In this document: positions 16,501 to 25,243 of the stretch, in pieces
Position numbering within the stretch: the first letter of the stretch is position 1
How the letters are laid out: each line of letters begins with the position of its first letter
From: Zoogloea sp041914405
Lineage (GTDB): Bacteria; Pseudomonadota; Gammaproteobacteria; Burkholderiales; Rhodocyclaceae
Direction: 5' to 3'
Assembly (NCBI RefSeq): GCF_041914405.1
Contig: NZ_JAYSDK010000005.1
Span: 1-64,000 of the forward strand
DNA length: 64,000 nucleotides
The notes under the pieces: generated by a model
What the model was told of the DNA's origin: nothing
The model's input: only the letters and a program-made list of their open reading frames with translations
The model's database searches: none
Translations under genes and position numbers: made by a program

Positions 16501-17394
16501 TCAGAACGGCGCGTCGCCTTCGATGGTCGTGCGGTACAGTTTGCGGCGCAGGTGGTCGGGGGTGCCGGCGGCGACGTGCATCACCGAGCGGTTGTCCCAG
16601 AAGACCATGTCATGGGGCTGCCAGGCGTGGCGATAGACATGCTCGGGGCGGGTGCTGAGCTCGAACAGCTCGGCGAGGATCTGGCGGCTCTCGTCCTCGG
16701 GCACATCCACGATGCGGGTCGTGAAGTGCTCGCTGACGAATAGCGCCTTGCGGCCGGTTTCCGGGTGCGTGCGCACCACCGGATGGACCACCGGCTTCAC
16801 CTGGTCGATCTGCTCCTGGCTCAGCTTGGGGCGCCACGGGCTGCGGCTGCGCAACTCCTCGTACTTGGCCAGGTAGCTGTGCTCGGCGCGCAGCGGGGCG
16901 ATGGCCTTGCGCAGCTCGGCGGGCAGCGCGTCGTAGGCACTGTGCTGGTTGGCGAACAGGGTGTCGCCGCCTTCGGCCGGCAACTCCTGGGCGTGCAGGA
17001 AGGAGCCGAGGCTGGGCTTGTCCACGTAGGAGATGTCCGAATGCCAGAAGTGGCCGGCGTCGCCGAGGCCGATGGGCTGGCCGTTTTCGCGGATGTTGGA
17101 GACGATCAGCACTTCCGGATGGTCGGGCAGCGCGAACTGGTGCAGCACGTGGATCTGCAGCGGGCCGAAGCGGCGGCTGAAGTCCACCTGCTGGGCCGGC
17201 GTGATGTGCTGGTCGCGGAAGACCAGCACATGATGTTCGAGATGGGCCTGGTGGATGCGGCGGAAATCCGCTTCGCCGACCGGCTGGGCGAGGTCGAGGC
17301 CGATGATTTCGGCTCCGACCGCGCCGTTGAAGGGGCGGATTTCAAAGGATTGGGCGCGTACGCCGGCGGCGGGGGTGCTCAGTACTGCTTCCAT
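16501..17394 (-). CDS. TauD/AtsK-family 2-oxoglutarate/Fe(II) dioxygenase
   Basis: 297 residues. The iron facial triad is visible as HxD in GHFWHSDISYVDKPSL and a distal His in DNRSVMHVAAG; the 2-oxoglutarate-binding Arg is in the C-terminal HLRRKLYRTTIEGD. TauD-type enzymes hydroxylate taurine or related sulfonates to release sulfite; AtsK acts on alkyl sulfate esters. This is the first gene of the sulfur operon (17394 down to 12559), followed 24 bases later by the binding-protein gene. It shares the promoter region 17395-17583. Confidence 0.9.
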   Translation of the reverse strand: MEAVLSTPAAGVRAQSFEIRPFNGAVGAEIIGLDLAQPVGEADFRRIHQAHLEHHVLVFRDQHITPAQQVDFSRRFGPLQIHVLHQFALPDHPEVLIVSNIRENGQPIGLGDAGHFWHSDISYVDKPSLGSFLHAQELPAEGGDTLFANQHSAYDALPAELRKAIAPLRAEHSYLAKYEELRSRSPWRPKLSQEQIDQVKPVVHPVVRTHPETGRKALFVSEHFTTRIVDVPEDESRQILAELFELSTRPEHVYRHAWQPHDMVFWDNRSVMHVAAGTPDHLRRKLYRTTIEGDAPF

Positions 17395-17473
17395 GATGTC
17401 TGGGGCCGGTCGGAACCGGCCTGTCCGATAAAGGAAAGCTGTACTGTAGAAAGCTCAGACGCGCGGCTGAACC

Positions 17474-17502
17474 ATTATATTTTCCGATGCTTATGAGCTG
17501 AA
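17474..17502 (-). promoter_or_regulatory. Candidate sigma-70 promoter of the sulfur operon with repeated CATAAGC boxes
   Basis: On the minus strand a perfect TATAAT (17474-17479) with a weak -35 TTCAGC (17497-17502), spacer 17, about 80 bases before the dioxygenase ATG. Two CATAAGC boxes (around 17487-17494 and 17513-17520 on the plus strand as GCTTATG) flank the -35. A poor -35 with flanking repeats suggests an activator such as a LysR-type CysB/Cbl protein; that is inference. Confidence 0.45.
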
Positions 17503-17583
17503 ATACGCCTGAGCTTATGCAGTTTTGAGATTAGTGCGGGTTTGCGCCGCTGCGAATAAAGCGCAATCCGGTGGCGTCACGTC

Positions 17584-17946
17584 CTACTTCCCGTTCCCGA
17601 ACTTGGCCTCCGCCGCTTTCGCGTCGGCGGCGATCTTGTCGTTGGCCTGCTTGGCGGTCTGGGCTTCGGTGTTGATGAACTGGCTGATGATCTGGCTGGT
17701 GGCCTGGATGTCGGCGTTGCCTTCCTTCTGCAGGCAGTCGAGCCAGGCGCGCTGGGTCTGCCGGTAGGTGTTTACCGCGCCGACGCTCTTGTTGAAGGCG
17801 TCGGGGTTCTTCAGGTCGAGGCTGACCTCGGCCGGGCGCGGGCCGCAGGCGTGGGTCCAGCTGCCGTTGTCGATCTTGCCGGCCTGGGCGGGCAGGGTGG
17901 CGGCGAGGCCGGCAGTGGTGAGGATGAGGGCGAGCTGGCGGGTCAT
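17584..17946 (-). CDS. Exported protein of unknown function
   Basis: 120 residues with a signal peptide (MTRQLALILTTAGLAATLPA, cleavage after AQA). The small mature protein has two cysteines (HACGPRP and WLDCLQKEG) that could form a disulfide, and a C-terminal half rich in Ala, Lys and Gln that is probably helical. The start has GGAGAACACC ahead of it. It is the third gene after the RND pump and adaptor genes (16 bases downstream), so it may be a periplasmic accessory of that pump, but no family is recognised. Confidence 0.7.
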   Translation of the reverse strand: MTRQLALILTTAGLAATLPAQAGKIDNGSWTHACGPRPAEVSLDLKNPDAFNKSVGAVNTYRQTQRAWLDCLQKEGNADIQATSQIISQFINTEAQTAKQANDKIAADAKAAEAKFGNGK

Positions 17947-17962
17947 GGTGTTCTCCGGTGGG

Positions 17963-19234
17963 TCAGCCCTTGGAGGCGGGCCGGGGGGCTTGGGGTGAGT
18001 TGGGGGTGTCGGTGGCGGCGGTCTTCGCTGCGGCCGGTTTGTCGCCGGGGCCGCCCTTGCGGGCTTTTTCGGGCAGGGCCTTGGGGCGCACGGTCTCGCC
18101 GTCAGCGAGCAGGTCCGAGGGGCTGCTGACCAGCACCGTGCCGGCCGCGATGCCGTCGATGATCTCGATCTCCCGGCCGAGGTCGCGGCCGAGGGTCACC
18201 TTGCGGAAGCTGACCGTGTTGTCCGGGCCGACGCTCACCACGCGGGTGCCGTCCTGGCCGGTGACCAGCACGTTGGTCGGCACCAGCAGCGCCTTGACGC
18301 TGCTCGTCAGGCTGAACGTCACCTCGCCGTAGGTGCCGGGCAGCAGCTTGCCGTCGGGGTTGGGCAGCTCAAGCTCCACCTGGCGCGTGCGGGTCACCGG
18401 GTCGAGGGCGCCGGCGGCGTGGGCGACTTTGGCGGTGAATTTCTTGCCCGGACTCTCGGGGATGCGCAGCGTCACTTCCTGGCCGGGGGCGATTTCGCTG
18501 GCGTACACCTGCGGGATCCACAGGGTCAGGCGCAGCGGGTCGGTCTGGGCGAGAGCGAAAAGCTCCTTGCCGTTGGCGGCGATCAGGTCGCCGACTTCCA
18601 CGCTGCGGCGGGTCACCACGCCGTCGAAGGGGGCGACGATGCGGCGGAATTGCTTGAGCTGCTCGAGCCGGCGCACGTTGGCTTCCACCGCGGCGAGGTC
18701 AGCGCGGGCCTGGGCGGCCGCGCTGCGCTTCTCGTCCAGATCCTGGCGGGCCACACTGTCGAGGCTGGCCAGGTGTTCCCAGCGTTTCAGCGTGTCGCGG
18801 GTCAGGTCCACGCGGGCCTTCACTTGTTCGCGGGCGGCGCGGGCCTGCTCCAGCTCCTGATCCTGTTCCGGGGCTTCGATGGTGGCCAGCAGCTCGCCCT
18901 TCTTCACGCGCTCGCCGATGGTCTTGTGCCAGGCCGCAAGGTAGCCGCCGCTGCGGGCGATCACGCTGATCTCGCTGCGCCCTTGCAGGGTGGCCGGCAG
19001 GGCGACGCTGCGCTTGCTGTCGCCGGGGCGGGCGACGATGGTGGAGACGGTGCGGAGCAGGTTGTCGGCGGTGCGCTGTTCGAGGGCGCGGGCCTGCTGG
19101 TGTTCAAAGGCGAAGCGCAGGGCGCCGCCGGCGAGCAGCAGGCCGACCAGGCCAAGGCCGGCGAAGCGTGCGTAGCGCAGGGTCTTGCCGCCGGTGTGGC
19201 TGGCGAGGGGAGGAGGCGAGTTGAGGTCTGACAT
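17963..19234 (-). CDS. RND periplasmic adaptor (membrane fusion protein)
   Basis: 423 residues. One N-terminal membrane helix (about 22-42), a lipoyl-type segment (GGYLAAWHKTIGERVKKGEL), an alpha-helical hairpin (about 120-190, EQARAAREQVKARVDLTRDT), a second lipoyl half (RRIVAPFDGVVTRRSVEVGD) and a beta-barrel/membrane-proximal end. A proline- and alanine-rich tail closes the protein. This is the HlyD/AcrA-type adaptor that connects the RND pump encoded immediately upstream (gap 18 bases) to an outer-membrane channel. No outer-membrane factor gene is adjacent. Confidence 0.9.
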   Translation of the reverse strand: MSDLNSPPPLASHTGGKTLRYARFAGLGLVGLLLAGGALRFAFEHQQARALEQRTADNLLRTVSTIVARPGDSKRSVALPATLQGRSEISVIARSGGYLAAWHKTIGERVKKGELLATIEAPEQDQELEQARAAREQVKARVDLTRDTLKRWEHLASLDSVARQDLDEKRSAAAQARADLAAVEANVRRLEQLKQFRRIVAPFDGVVTRRSVEVGDLIAANGKELFALAQTDPLRLTLWIPQVYASEIAPGQEVTLRIPESPGKKFTAKVAHAAGALDPVTRTRQVELELPNPDGKLLPGTYGEVTFSLTSSVKALLVPTNVLVTGQDGTRVVSVGPDNTVSFRKVTLGRDLGREIEIIDGIAAGTVLVSSPSDLLADGETVRPKALPEKARKGGPGDKPAAAKTAATDTPNSPQAPRPASKG

Positions 19235-19252
19235 GGGGCGATTCCGGTTCGG

Positions 19253-22200
19253 TCAGGCGGGGGCCAGCTGGTGGCGCGGCCCGCGGCGCTCCAGCCGCAG
19301 ATGGACGGCGGCGAAGACGAGGGGAACGAAGAGCAGCGTGGAGGCGGTGGCGAAGGCCAGCCCGCCGATCACCGCGCGGCCCAGCGGGGCGTTCTGCTCG
19401 GCGCCTTCGCCGAGGCCTAGGGCCATCGGCAGCATGCCGACGATCATCGCGAAGGCGGTCATCAGCACCGGGCGCAGGCGGGTGGAGGCCGCTTCCAGCG
19501 CCGCGCCGACGGGCGGCACGCCTTCGGCGAGGCGCGTGCGGGCGAAGGACACCAGCAGGATCGAGTTGGCGGTGGCGACCCCCATCGTCATGATGGTGCC
19601 GGTCAGCGCCGGCACGCTGAGGGTGGTGCCGGACAGGAACAGCAGCCAGGCGATGCCGGCCAGCGCCGCTGGTAGCGCGCTGACGATGATCAGCGGGTCG
19701 ATCCACGACTGGAAGTTCACCACCAGCAGCAGGTAGATCAGCACGATCGCCACCGCCAGGCCGGTGGCCAGGCCAATGAAGGCGTCATGCAGCGTTTCCA
19801 CCTGGCCGCGCATGACCAGGTCCACGCCGCGCGGCAGCCGGCCGCGGATGTCGTCGAGGACCGCCGCGATGTCGCGGCTGACGCTGCCCAGGTCACGCCC
19901 TTCCACGTTGGCATAGACGTTGAAGATCGGGTTGGTGTTGTAGCTGGTGAGCATCGGCGCCAGTGCCTGGCGGGACAGGCCGACCACGTTGCCGAGCAGT
20001 TGGGCGCCGTCCTCGCGGGCGCCGACCGGGGTACGCAGCAGACTGTCGAGGCTGTCGAGGGCGGCTTCCGGCGTGCGCACGCCGATGGTGTACAGGTTGT
20101 TGTTGCTCGGGTTGAGCCAGTAGGCGGGGGCCGCCTGCATGCTGCCGGACAGGGACACCATCACGTTCTGGGCCACGTCCTTGGCGGCCAGGCCGAGCTG
20201 TTGCAAGCGCACGCGGTCCATGTCCAGGGCCAGCGCAGGCTTGCTCCAGCGCTGATAGACGTGGGCATCGACAATGCCGGGGATGGCGCGCAGGCGATTG
20301 TTGAGTTCCACTGCCAGCGGGATCACATCGGCCGGCTTGCCGCCGATGAACTGGATGTCGATCGGTGCCGGCGTGCCGAAGTTGAGGGTCTGGCTGACCT
20401 GGTCGGCGGGCTGGAAAAAGAACTCCACGCCCGGGAAGCGCTCCGGCAGCAGCGCGCGCAGGCGGGTAGCGTAGTCGCTGCTCGGGGCGTGGCCCGGTTT
20501 GAAGGACACCATGATCTCTGTATCGGCGGTCTCGGTGGTGCCGGAGTTGCCGAACAGCGTGTTGCGGGTGGAGTAGGGGCCGCCGACGATGTCCAGGATG
20601 TCGCCCAGTTCGTCGGCCGGGATGGTCTCGCGGATCGTCGCCTCGATCTTGTCTATCAGGTGGGGCATCTCCTCCAGGCGAGTGCCGGATGGGGCGCGGA
20701 CGTGCAGGCGCAGCTGGCCGGTGTCTACCGACGGGAAGAGATCCTGCCCGAGCAGTGGCACCAGGCCCAGGGACAGCAGGCACAGGCCGGCGAAGGCGCT
20801 GCCGAAGCGGCGGCGCTGGCGCAGCAGGGCGGCCAGCAGCACCGTGTAGTGCTCGCGCAGGCGGCCAAAGCCGTTCTCGAAGCCGACGTGGATGCGGTGG
20901 CACAGGGCGGCGAAGCCGGCGGCCGGCGGTGGGCGATGGACGCCGTGCTGGCTGGCCATCAGGTACATCACCAGTGTCGGCACCAGCGTCCGCGACAGCA
21001 GGTAGGAGGCCAGCATCGCGAAGACGACCGCCTCGGCCAGCGGTACGAACAGCGAGCGGGCCACGCCGGTGAGGAAGAACATCGGCACGAAGACGATGCA
21101 GATGCACAGCGTGGATACGAAGGCCGGTACGGCGATCTCCTGCGCGCCGTCGAGAATGGCCTGGTGCGGATTCTTGCCGAGGCCCATCTGGCGCTCGATG
21201 TTCTCGATCTCGACGGTGGCGTCGTCCACCAGAATGCCCACCGCCAGCGCCAGGCCGCCGAGGGTCATCAGGTTGAGGCTCTCGCCGAGCAGGTACAGCA
21301 CCACCAGCGAGCAGCAGATTGACAGCGGGATGGACACCGCGATGATGCAGGTGCTGCGCCAGTTGCCGAGGAATAGCAGGATCATCGCGGCGGTCAGCGA
21401 GGCGGCGATCAGCGCCTCGTGCAGCACATTGCCGATGGCTGCACGCACGAACAGGGACTGGTCGAACATCAGCGTCAGCTTCATGTCCTCGGGCAGCTTG
21501 TCGAGGATGCGCGGGATCTCGGCGCGAACCTGGTCCACCACCTCTAGCGTGGACACGCCGCCGACCTTGAATACCGAGGTCAGGATGCCGCGCTCGCCGT
21601 TGTGGCGCACGATGGTTTGCAGCGGACCGGCGCCGTCGCGCACGCTGGCTACGTCGCGCACATGGATGGTCTTGCCGGCGACGGTCTTGACCGGGATGTC
21701 GCCGATCTTGGCGAGCGTGGCCACCGAGCCGTTGAGGGCCACGTCGTATTCCCGCTCGCCGATCTTGATGGTGCCGGTGGGCAGCGTGAGGGTCTGGTTG
21801 CCGATGGCCTCGCTGACGTCGGCCGGGGTAAGGCCGCGGGCGAGCAGCGCGTTGGTATCGATGTCCACCGAGATCTGGCGGTTGCGGGCGCCGAAGGGGG
21901 CGGTCAGCTCGACGCCCTTCTTGGTGCGCAGGGTGTTGCGCACCACGTCGTTGGTGAGTTCGCCCACTTCCGTTTCCGGCACCGTGGCGCTGGATACGCC
22001 GACCTGCAGCAGCGGCAGATCGGTGGCCGAGTACTGCACCACCTGCGGCGGCGCGATGCCGACCGGCATCGACCGGTAGGCCGAGTTGGCGGCGGACTGG
22101 ACCTGGGCCAGCGCGGTGCCGATGTCGGTGCCGGGCTGGAAGAACACCTTGATGATCGACGCGCCGGCCACCGACAGGGACTCGGTGTGCTCGATGTTGT

Positions 22201-22426
22201 CCACCGACTGGGTCATCGCCCGCTCGGCGTTACGGCTGATGCGGCTGTAGATCTCCGGTGCGGGCAGGCCGTTGTAGCTGTAAAGCATGGCCACGACCGG
22301 GATGTCGATGGCCGGGAAGATGTCCACGGACATCTTCTTCAGCACATAGGGCATGGACAGCAGGATGAGCAGCGCCATCACCAGGAAGGTGTAGGGGCGC
22401 CGCAGGGCGATATTGACGATCCACAT
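19253..22426 (-). CDS. RND efflux transporter (AcrB/HAE1-like)
   Basis: 1057 residues from MWIVNIALRRPYTFLVMALL; the frame is open 44 residues further upstream, but that part is low-complexity and outside the family. Typical RND layout: helix 1, large periplasmic porter loop, helices 2-6 with GGLALAVGILVDDATVEIEN carrying the paired aspartates of the proton relay in TM4, then the second repeat with SALPAALAGIAWLLFL and the last helices. It should be a proton-driven tripartite exporter; the substrate is unknown. First gene of a three-gene operon with the adaptor and a small exported protein. Confidence 0.93.
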   Translation of the reverse strand: MWIVNIALRRPYTFLVMALLILLSMPYVLKKMSVDIFPAIDIPVVAMLYSYNGLPAPEIYSRISRNAERAMTQSVDNIEHTESLSVAGASIIKVFFQPGTDIGTALAQVQSAANSAYRSMPVGIAPPQVVQYSATDLPLLQVGVSSATVPETEVGELTNDVVRNTLRTKKGVELTAPFGARNRQISVDIDTNALLARGLTPADVSEAIGNQTLTLPTGTIKIGEREYDVALNGSVATLAKIGDIPVKTVAGKTIHVRDVASVRDGAGPLQTIVRHNGERGILTSVFKVGGVSTLEVVDQVRAEIPRILDKLPEDMKLTLMFDQSLFVRAAIGNVLHEALIAASLTAAMILLFLGNWRSTCIIAVSIPLSICCSLVVLYLLGESLNLMTLGGLALAVGILVDDATVEIENIERQMGLGKNPHQAILDGAQEIAVPAFVSTLCICIVFVPMFFLTGVARSLFVPLAEAVVFAMLASYLLSRTLVPTLVMYLMASQHGVHRPPPAAGFAALCHRIHVGFENGFGRLREHYTVLLAALLRQRRRFGSAFAGLCLLSLGLVPLLGQDLFPSVDTGQLRLHVRAPSGTRLEEMPHLIDKIEATIRETIPADELGDILDIVGGPYSTRNTLFGNSGTTETADTEIMVSFKPGHAPSSDYATRLRALLPERFPGVEFFFQPADQVSQTLNFGTPAPIDIQFIGGKPADVIPLAVELNNRLRAIPGIVDAHVYQRWSKPALALDMDRVRLQQLGLAAKDVAQNVMVSLSGSMQAAPAYWLNPSNNNLYTIGVRTPEAALDSLDSLLRTPVGAREDGAQLLGNVVGLSRQALAPMLTSYNTNPIFNVYANVEGRDLGSVSRDIAAVLDDIRGRLPRGVDLVMRGQVETLHDAFIGLATGLAVAIVLIYLLLVVNFQSWIDPLIIVSALPAALAGIAWLLFLSGTTLSVPALTGTIMTMGVATANSILLVSFARTRLAEGVPPVGAALEAASTRLRPVLMTAFAMIVGMLPMALGLGEGAEQNAPLGRAVIGGLAFATASTLLFVPLVFAAVHLRLERRGPRHQLAPA

Positions 22427-22838
22427 CGGGAATTCTGGGGCCGGCTGCGCGGGGCAGGGTTGCGCAAGCGCGCCGGGGCCGGGCTGGAACAAACCCCGAT
22501 ACCGGGCAAATTCCGGGCCATGGAGCAAAACCCTGTGTCCGCGCGGGGAAATGCCCAATCTGGGGCTCGAGGTTTGCGCAGAAATCAGCAGCCAGCCAGC
22601 GGAGAAGTTGGGTTTTCAGCAGTGGATGGGGGCGGGCATTTGGGGGCGTGGACGGCATGCGCCAGCAGAGCCCCGGTATTCCGGCGGATGGCGTGCCCGT
22701 GCAGCTGTCCTGGCATGGGCCGTGCGTCGCAATCCGGTTCGTTTCCGGCCCGCGCCTCCCCGCGGCCGCTTGTGAGTGGGGCGATCCGTGGAGCCCGGCC
22801 GGGAGACATCTACAGAAGAAGACCGCACAGGAACAACA
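22427..22838. other. Divergent intergenic region, nothing recognised
   Basis: 412 bases between the divergent RND pump and arylsulfatase genes. It is GC-rich with some weak ORFs on both strands that resemble no family. No convincing promoter, repeat or RNA structure was found. Confidence 0.3.
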
Positions 22839-25184
22839 ATGAAGAAACGCATCTACGTCTGGCTGGGCCGTTCGGCGGCGCTGGCCCTCGGCCTGGCCGC
22901 CGCGGGCAGCGCCGGTGCCCAGCAAGTCCTGCCCCGTCCGCCCGAGCCCTTCGCTGGCAAGATCGATCCTTCCCGCGACAAGTCGGTGCCGGCCTGGCCG
23001 AAGCAGGCGCAGGCGCCGAAGGGGGCGCCCAACGTGGTGGTCGTGCTGCTCGACGACGTCGGCTTCAGCGCCGCCTCCACCTTTGGCGGCGTGGCCGACA
23101 CGCCGGCGCTGCAAGACCTGGCCCGCAACGGCCTCAGCTACAACCAGTTCCATGTGACCAGCCTGTGCTCGCCGACCCGCGCTGCGCTCCTCACCGGGCG
23201 CAACCACCACGAGGTTGGCTTCGGCACCGTGGCCAACTCTTCGTCCGGCTTCCCCGGCTACAACTCGGTGTGGGCCAAGGACACCGTTTCCCTCGCCGAG
23301 GTGCTGCGCCAGAACGGCTACAGCACCTCGGCCTACGGCAAGTGGCACAACACGCCGGAATGGGAGATCACGCCGGCCGGCCCCTTCGATCACTGGCCGA
23401 CCAGCCTCGGCTTCGAGTACTTCTACGGTTTCCACGGCGGTGCCGACAACCAGTGGGAGCCGCGCCTTTATCGCAACACCACGCCGGTGGAGCCGAAGGC
23501 CACGCCGGAGCAGGGCTACCACCTGACCGCCGACCTGGCCGACGAGGCCACCCGCTGGTTGCGCACCCACGATGCGGTGTACCCCGAGAAGCCCTTCTTC
23601 GTGTGGTTCGCCCCTGGCGGCACCCACTGGCCGCACCACGTGCCGCAGGACTGGATCGCCAAGTACAAGGGCAAGTTTGATCAGGGCTGGGACAAACTGC
23701 GCGAGGAGACCTTTGCGCGTCAGAAGAAGCTTGGCGTGATCCCTGCCAATGCGGAGCTGACTCCGCGCCCGCCCGAACTGCCGGCCTGGGATTCCCTGCC
23801 CGCCGAGCAGCGCCGCCTGCTGGCGCGGGAGGCCGAGATCTCCGCCGCCTACCTGGCCTACACCGACTTCCAGATCGGCCGCCTGCTGGCCGAGATCCGT
23901 GCCCAGGGCAAGTCCGACAACACCGTGGTGTTCTACATCGTCGGTGACAACGGCGCCGAGGTCAGCTCGCCGCTGCTCGGCCGCGATGCCACCGGGCCTG
24001 ACGGACAGGCGGCAAGCCTGGAGGAACGCCTGAAGAACATCGACGCGCTGGGCACGGCGCGTTTCGACAACCTCTATGGCTCCGCCTGGGGCTGGGCCGA
24101 CAACACGCCCTTCCAGTACGGCAAGGGCATCCCGTCCTATCTGGGCGGCACCCGCAACCCGCTGGTGGTGTCGTGGCCCAAGGGCCTGCGTGACAAGGGG
24201 GTGGTGCGCAGCCAGTTCAGCCACGTCACCGACATCGCGCCAACGATCTACGAGCTGGCCGGTATCCAGTTTCCGGACAAGGTCGAGGGCATCCAGCAAG
24301 TTCCGCTGGAAGGGCGCAGCCTGGTGTACAGCTTCGACAATCCGGCGGCCAGCTCGCCGCGCACGCTGCAGTATTTTGAGATCGGCGGCACCCGCGGCAT
24401 CTACAAGGACGGCTGGTGGGCCGGCAGCCGCAACGTGACGCCACGCGGCAACGTGGTACTCAACCAGGCGCCCTTCGGCCAGCGCCAGTGGCAGCTCTAC
24501 AACCTGAATGCGGACTACAGCCAGGCCCATGATGTGGCTGCCGCCAACCCGGACAAGCTGGCCGAACTGGTCGCCACCTTCGACAAGGAAGCCTGGCGCA
24601 ACGACGTCTATCCGCTGACGCCGGAGGTTGGTGTCGGCCGTCCCAACCCGGCCGCCGGGCGCACGCTGTTCACCTACCGGGCCGGCGTCACCCGCATCCC
24701 GTCGCGGGTTGGGCCGGACGTGACGCGGCGCGCCCACCGCATCACCGCCGACATCGAGCTGCCGGCCCGCGGCGGCGACGGTGTGCTGATCGCCGACGGT
24801 GGCCGCTGGGGCGGCTTCAGCCTGTTCGTGAAGGACGGCCGGCTGGTCTATGAGGCCAACGCCCACGGCCATCGCAGCGGCCACATCGTGTCGTCGCGCC
24901 CGCTGCCGAAGGGCAAGCTGCAGGTCGCCTTCAGCTTCACGCCGGACGGCGCCGCCTCCTCCGCGCCCGTCGTGCAGGGCCAGCCGCCGGTGGCGGTGCC
25001 TGGCGTCGGGCGCTTGTTCGTGAATGGCGAGCAGGTTGGCGAAGGGCGCATCGCGAAGATCGTCTATGGCCCCTACGAGTCCCTCGATATCGGCGCCGAT
25101 CTTGGCTCGCCGGTGAGTCTGGACTACAAGGTGCCGTTCTCTTTCACCGGCATCCTCGGCAAAGTCGAGGTGGAGCTGCGCTGA
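22839..25184 (+). CDS. Exported arylsulfatase (type I, formylglycine-dependent)
   Basis: 781 residues from MKKRIYVWLGRSAALALGLA, a signal peptide ending about residue 28 (AGAQQ); AGGAACAACA precedes the ATG. Metal ligands Asp72/Asp73 lie in VVVLLDDVGFSA, and the sulfatase signature LCSPTRAALLTGR has Cys110 as the residue converted to formylglycine, with Pro112 and Arg114 conserved. GKWHNTPEW and YIVGDNGAEVSS give further active-site residues. A C-terminal beta-rich domain (about 600-781) is as in long AtsA-type enzymes. It should hydrolyse aryl sulfate esters in the periplasm, freeing sulfate. No formylglycine-generating enzyme is in the window. The stop overlaps the possible start of the next gene. 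Confidence 0.93.
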   Translation: MKKRIYVWLGRSAALALGLAAAGSAGAQQVLPRPPEPFAGKIDPSRDKSVPAWPKQAQAPKGAPNVVVVLLDDVGFSAASTFGGVADTPALQDLARNGLSYNQFHVTSLCSPTRAALLTGRNHHEVGFGTVANSSSGFPGYNSVWAKDTVSLAEVLRQNGYSTSAYGKWHNTPEWEITPAGPFDHWPTSLGFEYFYGFHGGADNQWEPRLYRNTTPVEPKATPEQGYHLTADLADEATRWLRTHDAVYPEKPFFVWFAPGGTHWPHHVPQDWIAKYKGKFDQGWDKLREETFARQKKLGVIPANAELTPRPPELPAWDSLPAEQRRLLAREAEISAAYLAYTDFQIGRLLAEIRAQGKSDNTVVFYIVGDNGAEVSSPLLGRDATGPDGQAASLEERLKNIDALGTARFDNLYGSAWGWADNTPFQYGKGIPSYLGGTRNPLVVSWPKGLRDKGVVRSQFSHVTDIAPTIYELAGIQFPDKVEGIQQVPLEGRSLVYSFDNPAASSPRTLQYFEIGGTRGIYKDGWWAGSRNVTPRGNVVLNQAPFGQRQWQLYNLNADYSQAHDVAAANPDKLAELVATFDKEAWRNDVYPLTPEVGVGRPNPAAGRTLFTYRAGVTRIPSRVGPDVTRRAHRITADIELPARGGDGVLIADGGRWGGFSLFVKDGRLVYEANAHGHRSGHIVSSRPLPKGKLQVAFSFTPDGAASSAPVVQGQPPVAVPGVGRLFVNGEQVGEGRIAKIVYGPYESLDIGADLGSPVSLDYKVPFSFTGILGKVEVELR

Positions 25185-25243
25185 AAGCTGCTGTCAGCCG
25201 CCATCTCCCATCCTTCGGTGGGTGGTGGCGCATCGTCTTCCTG

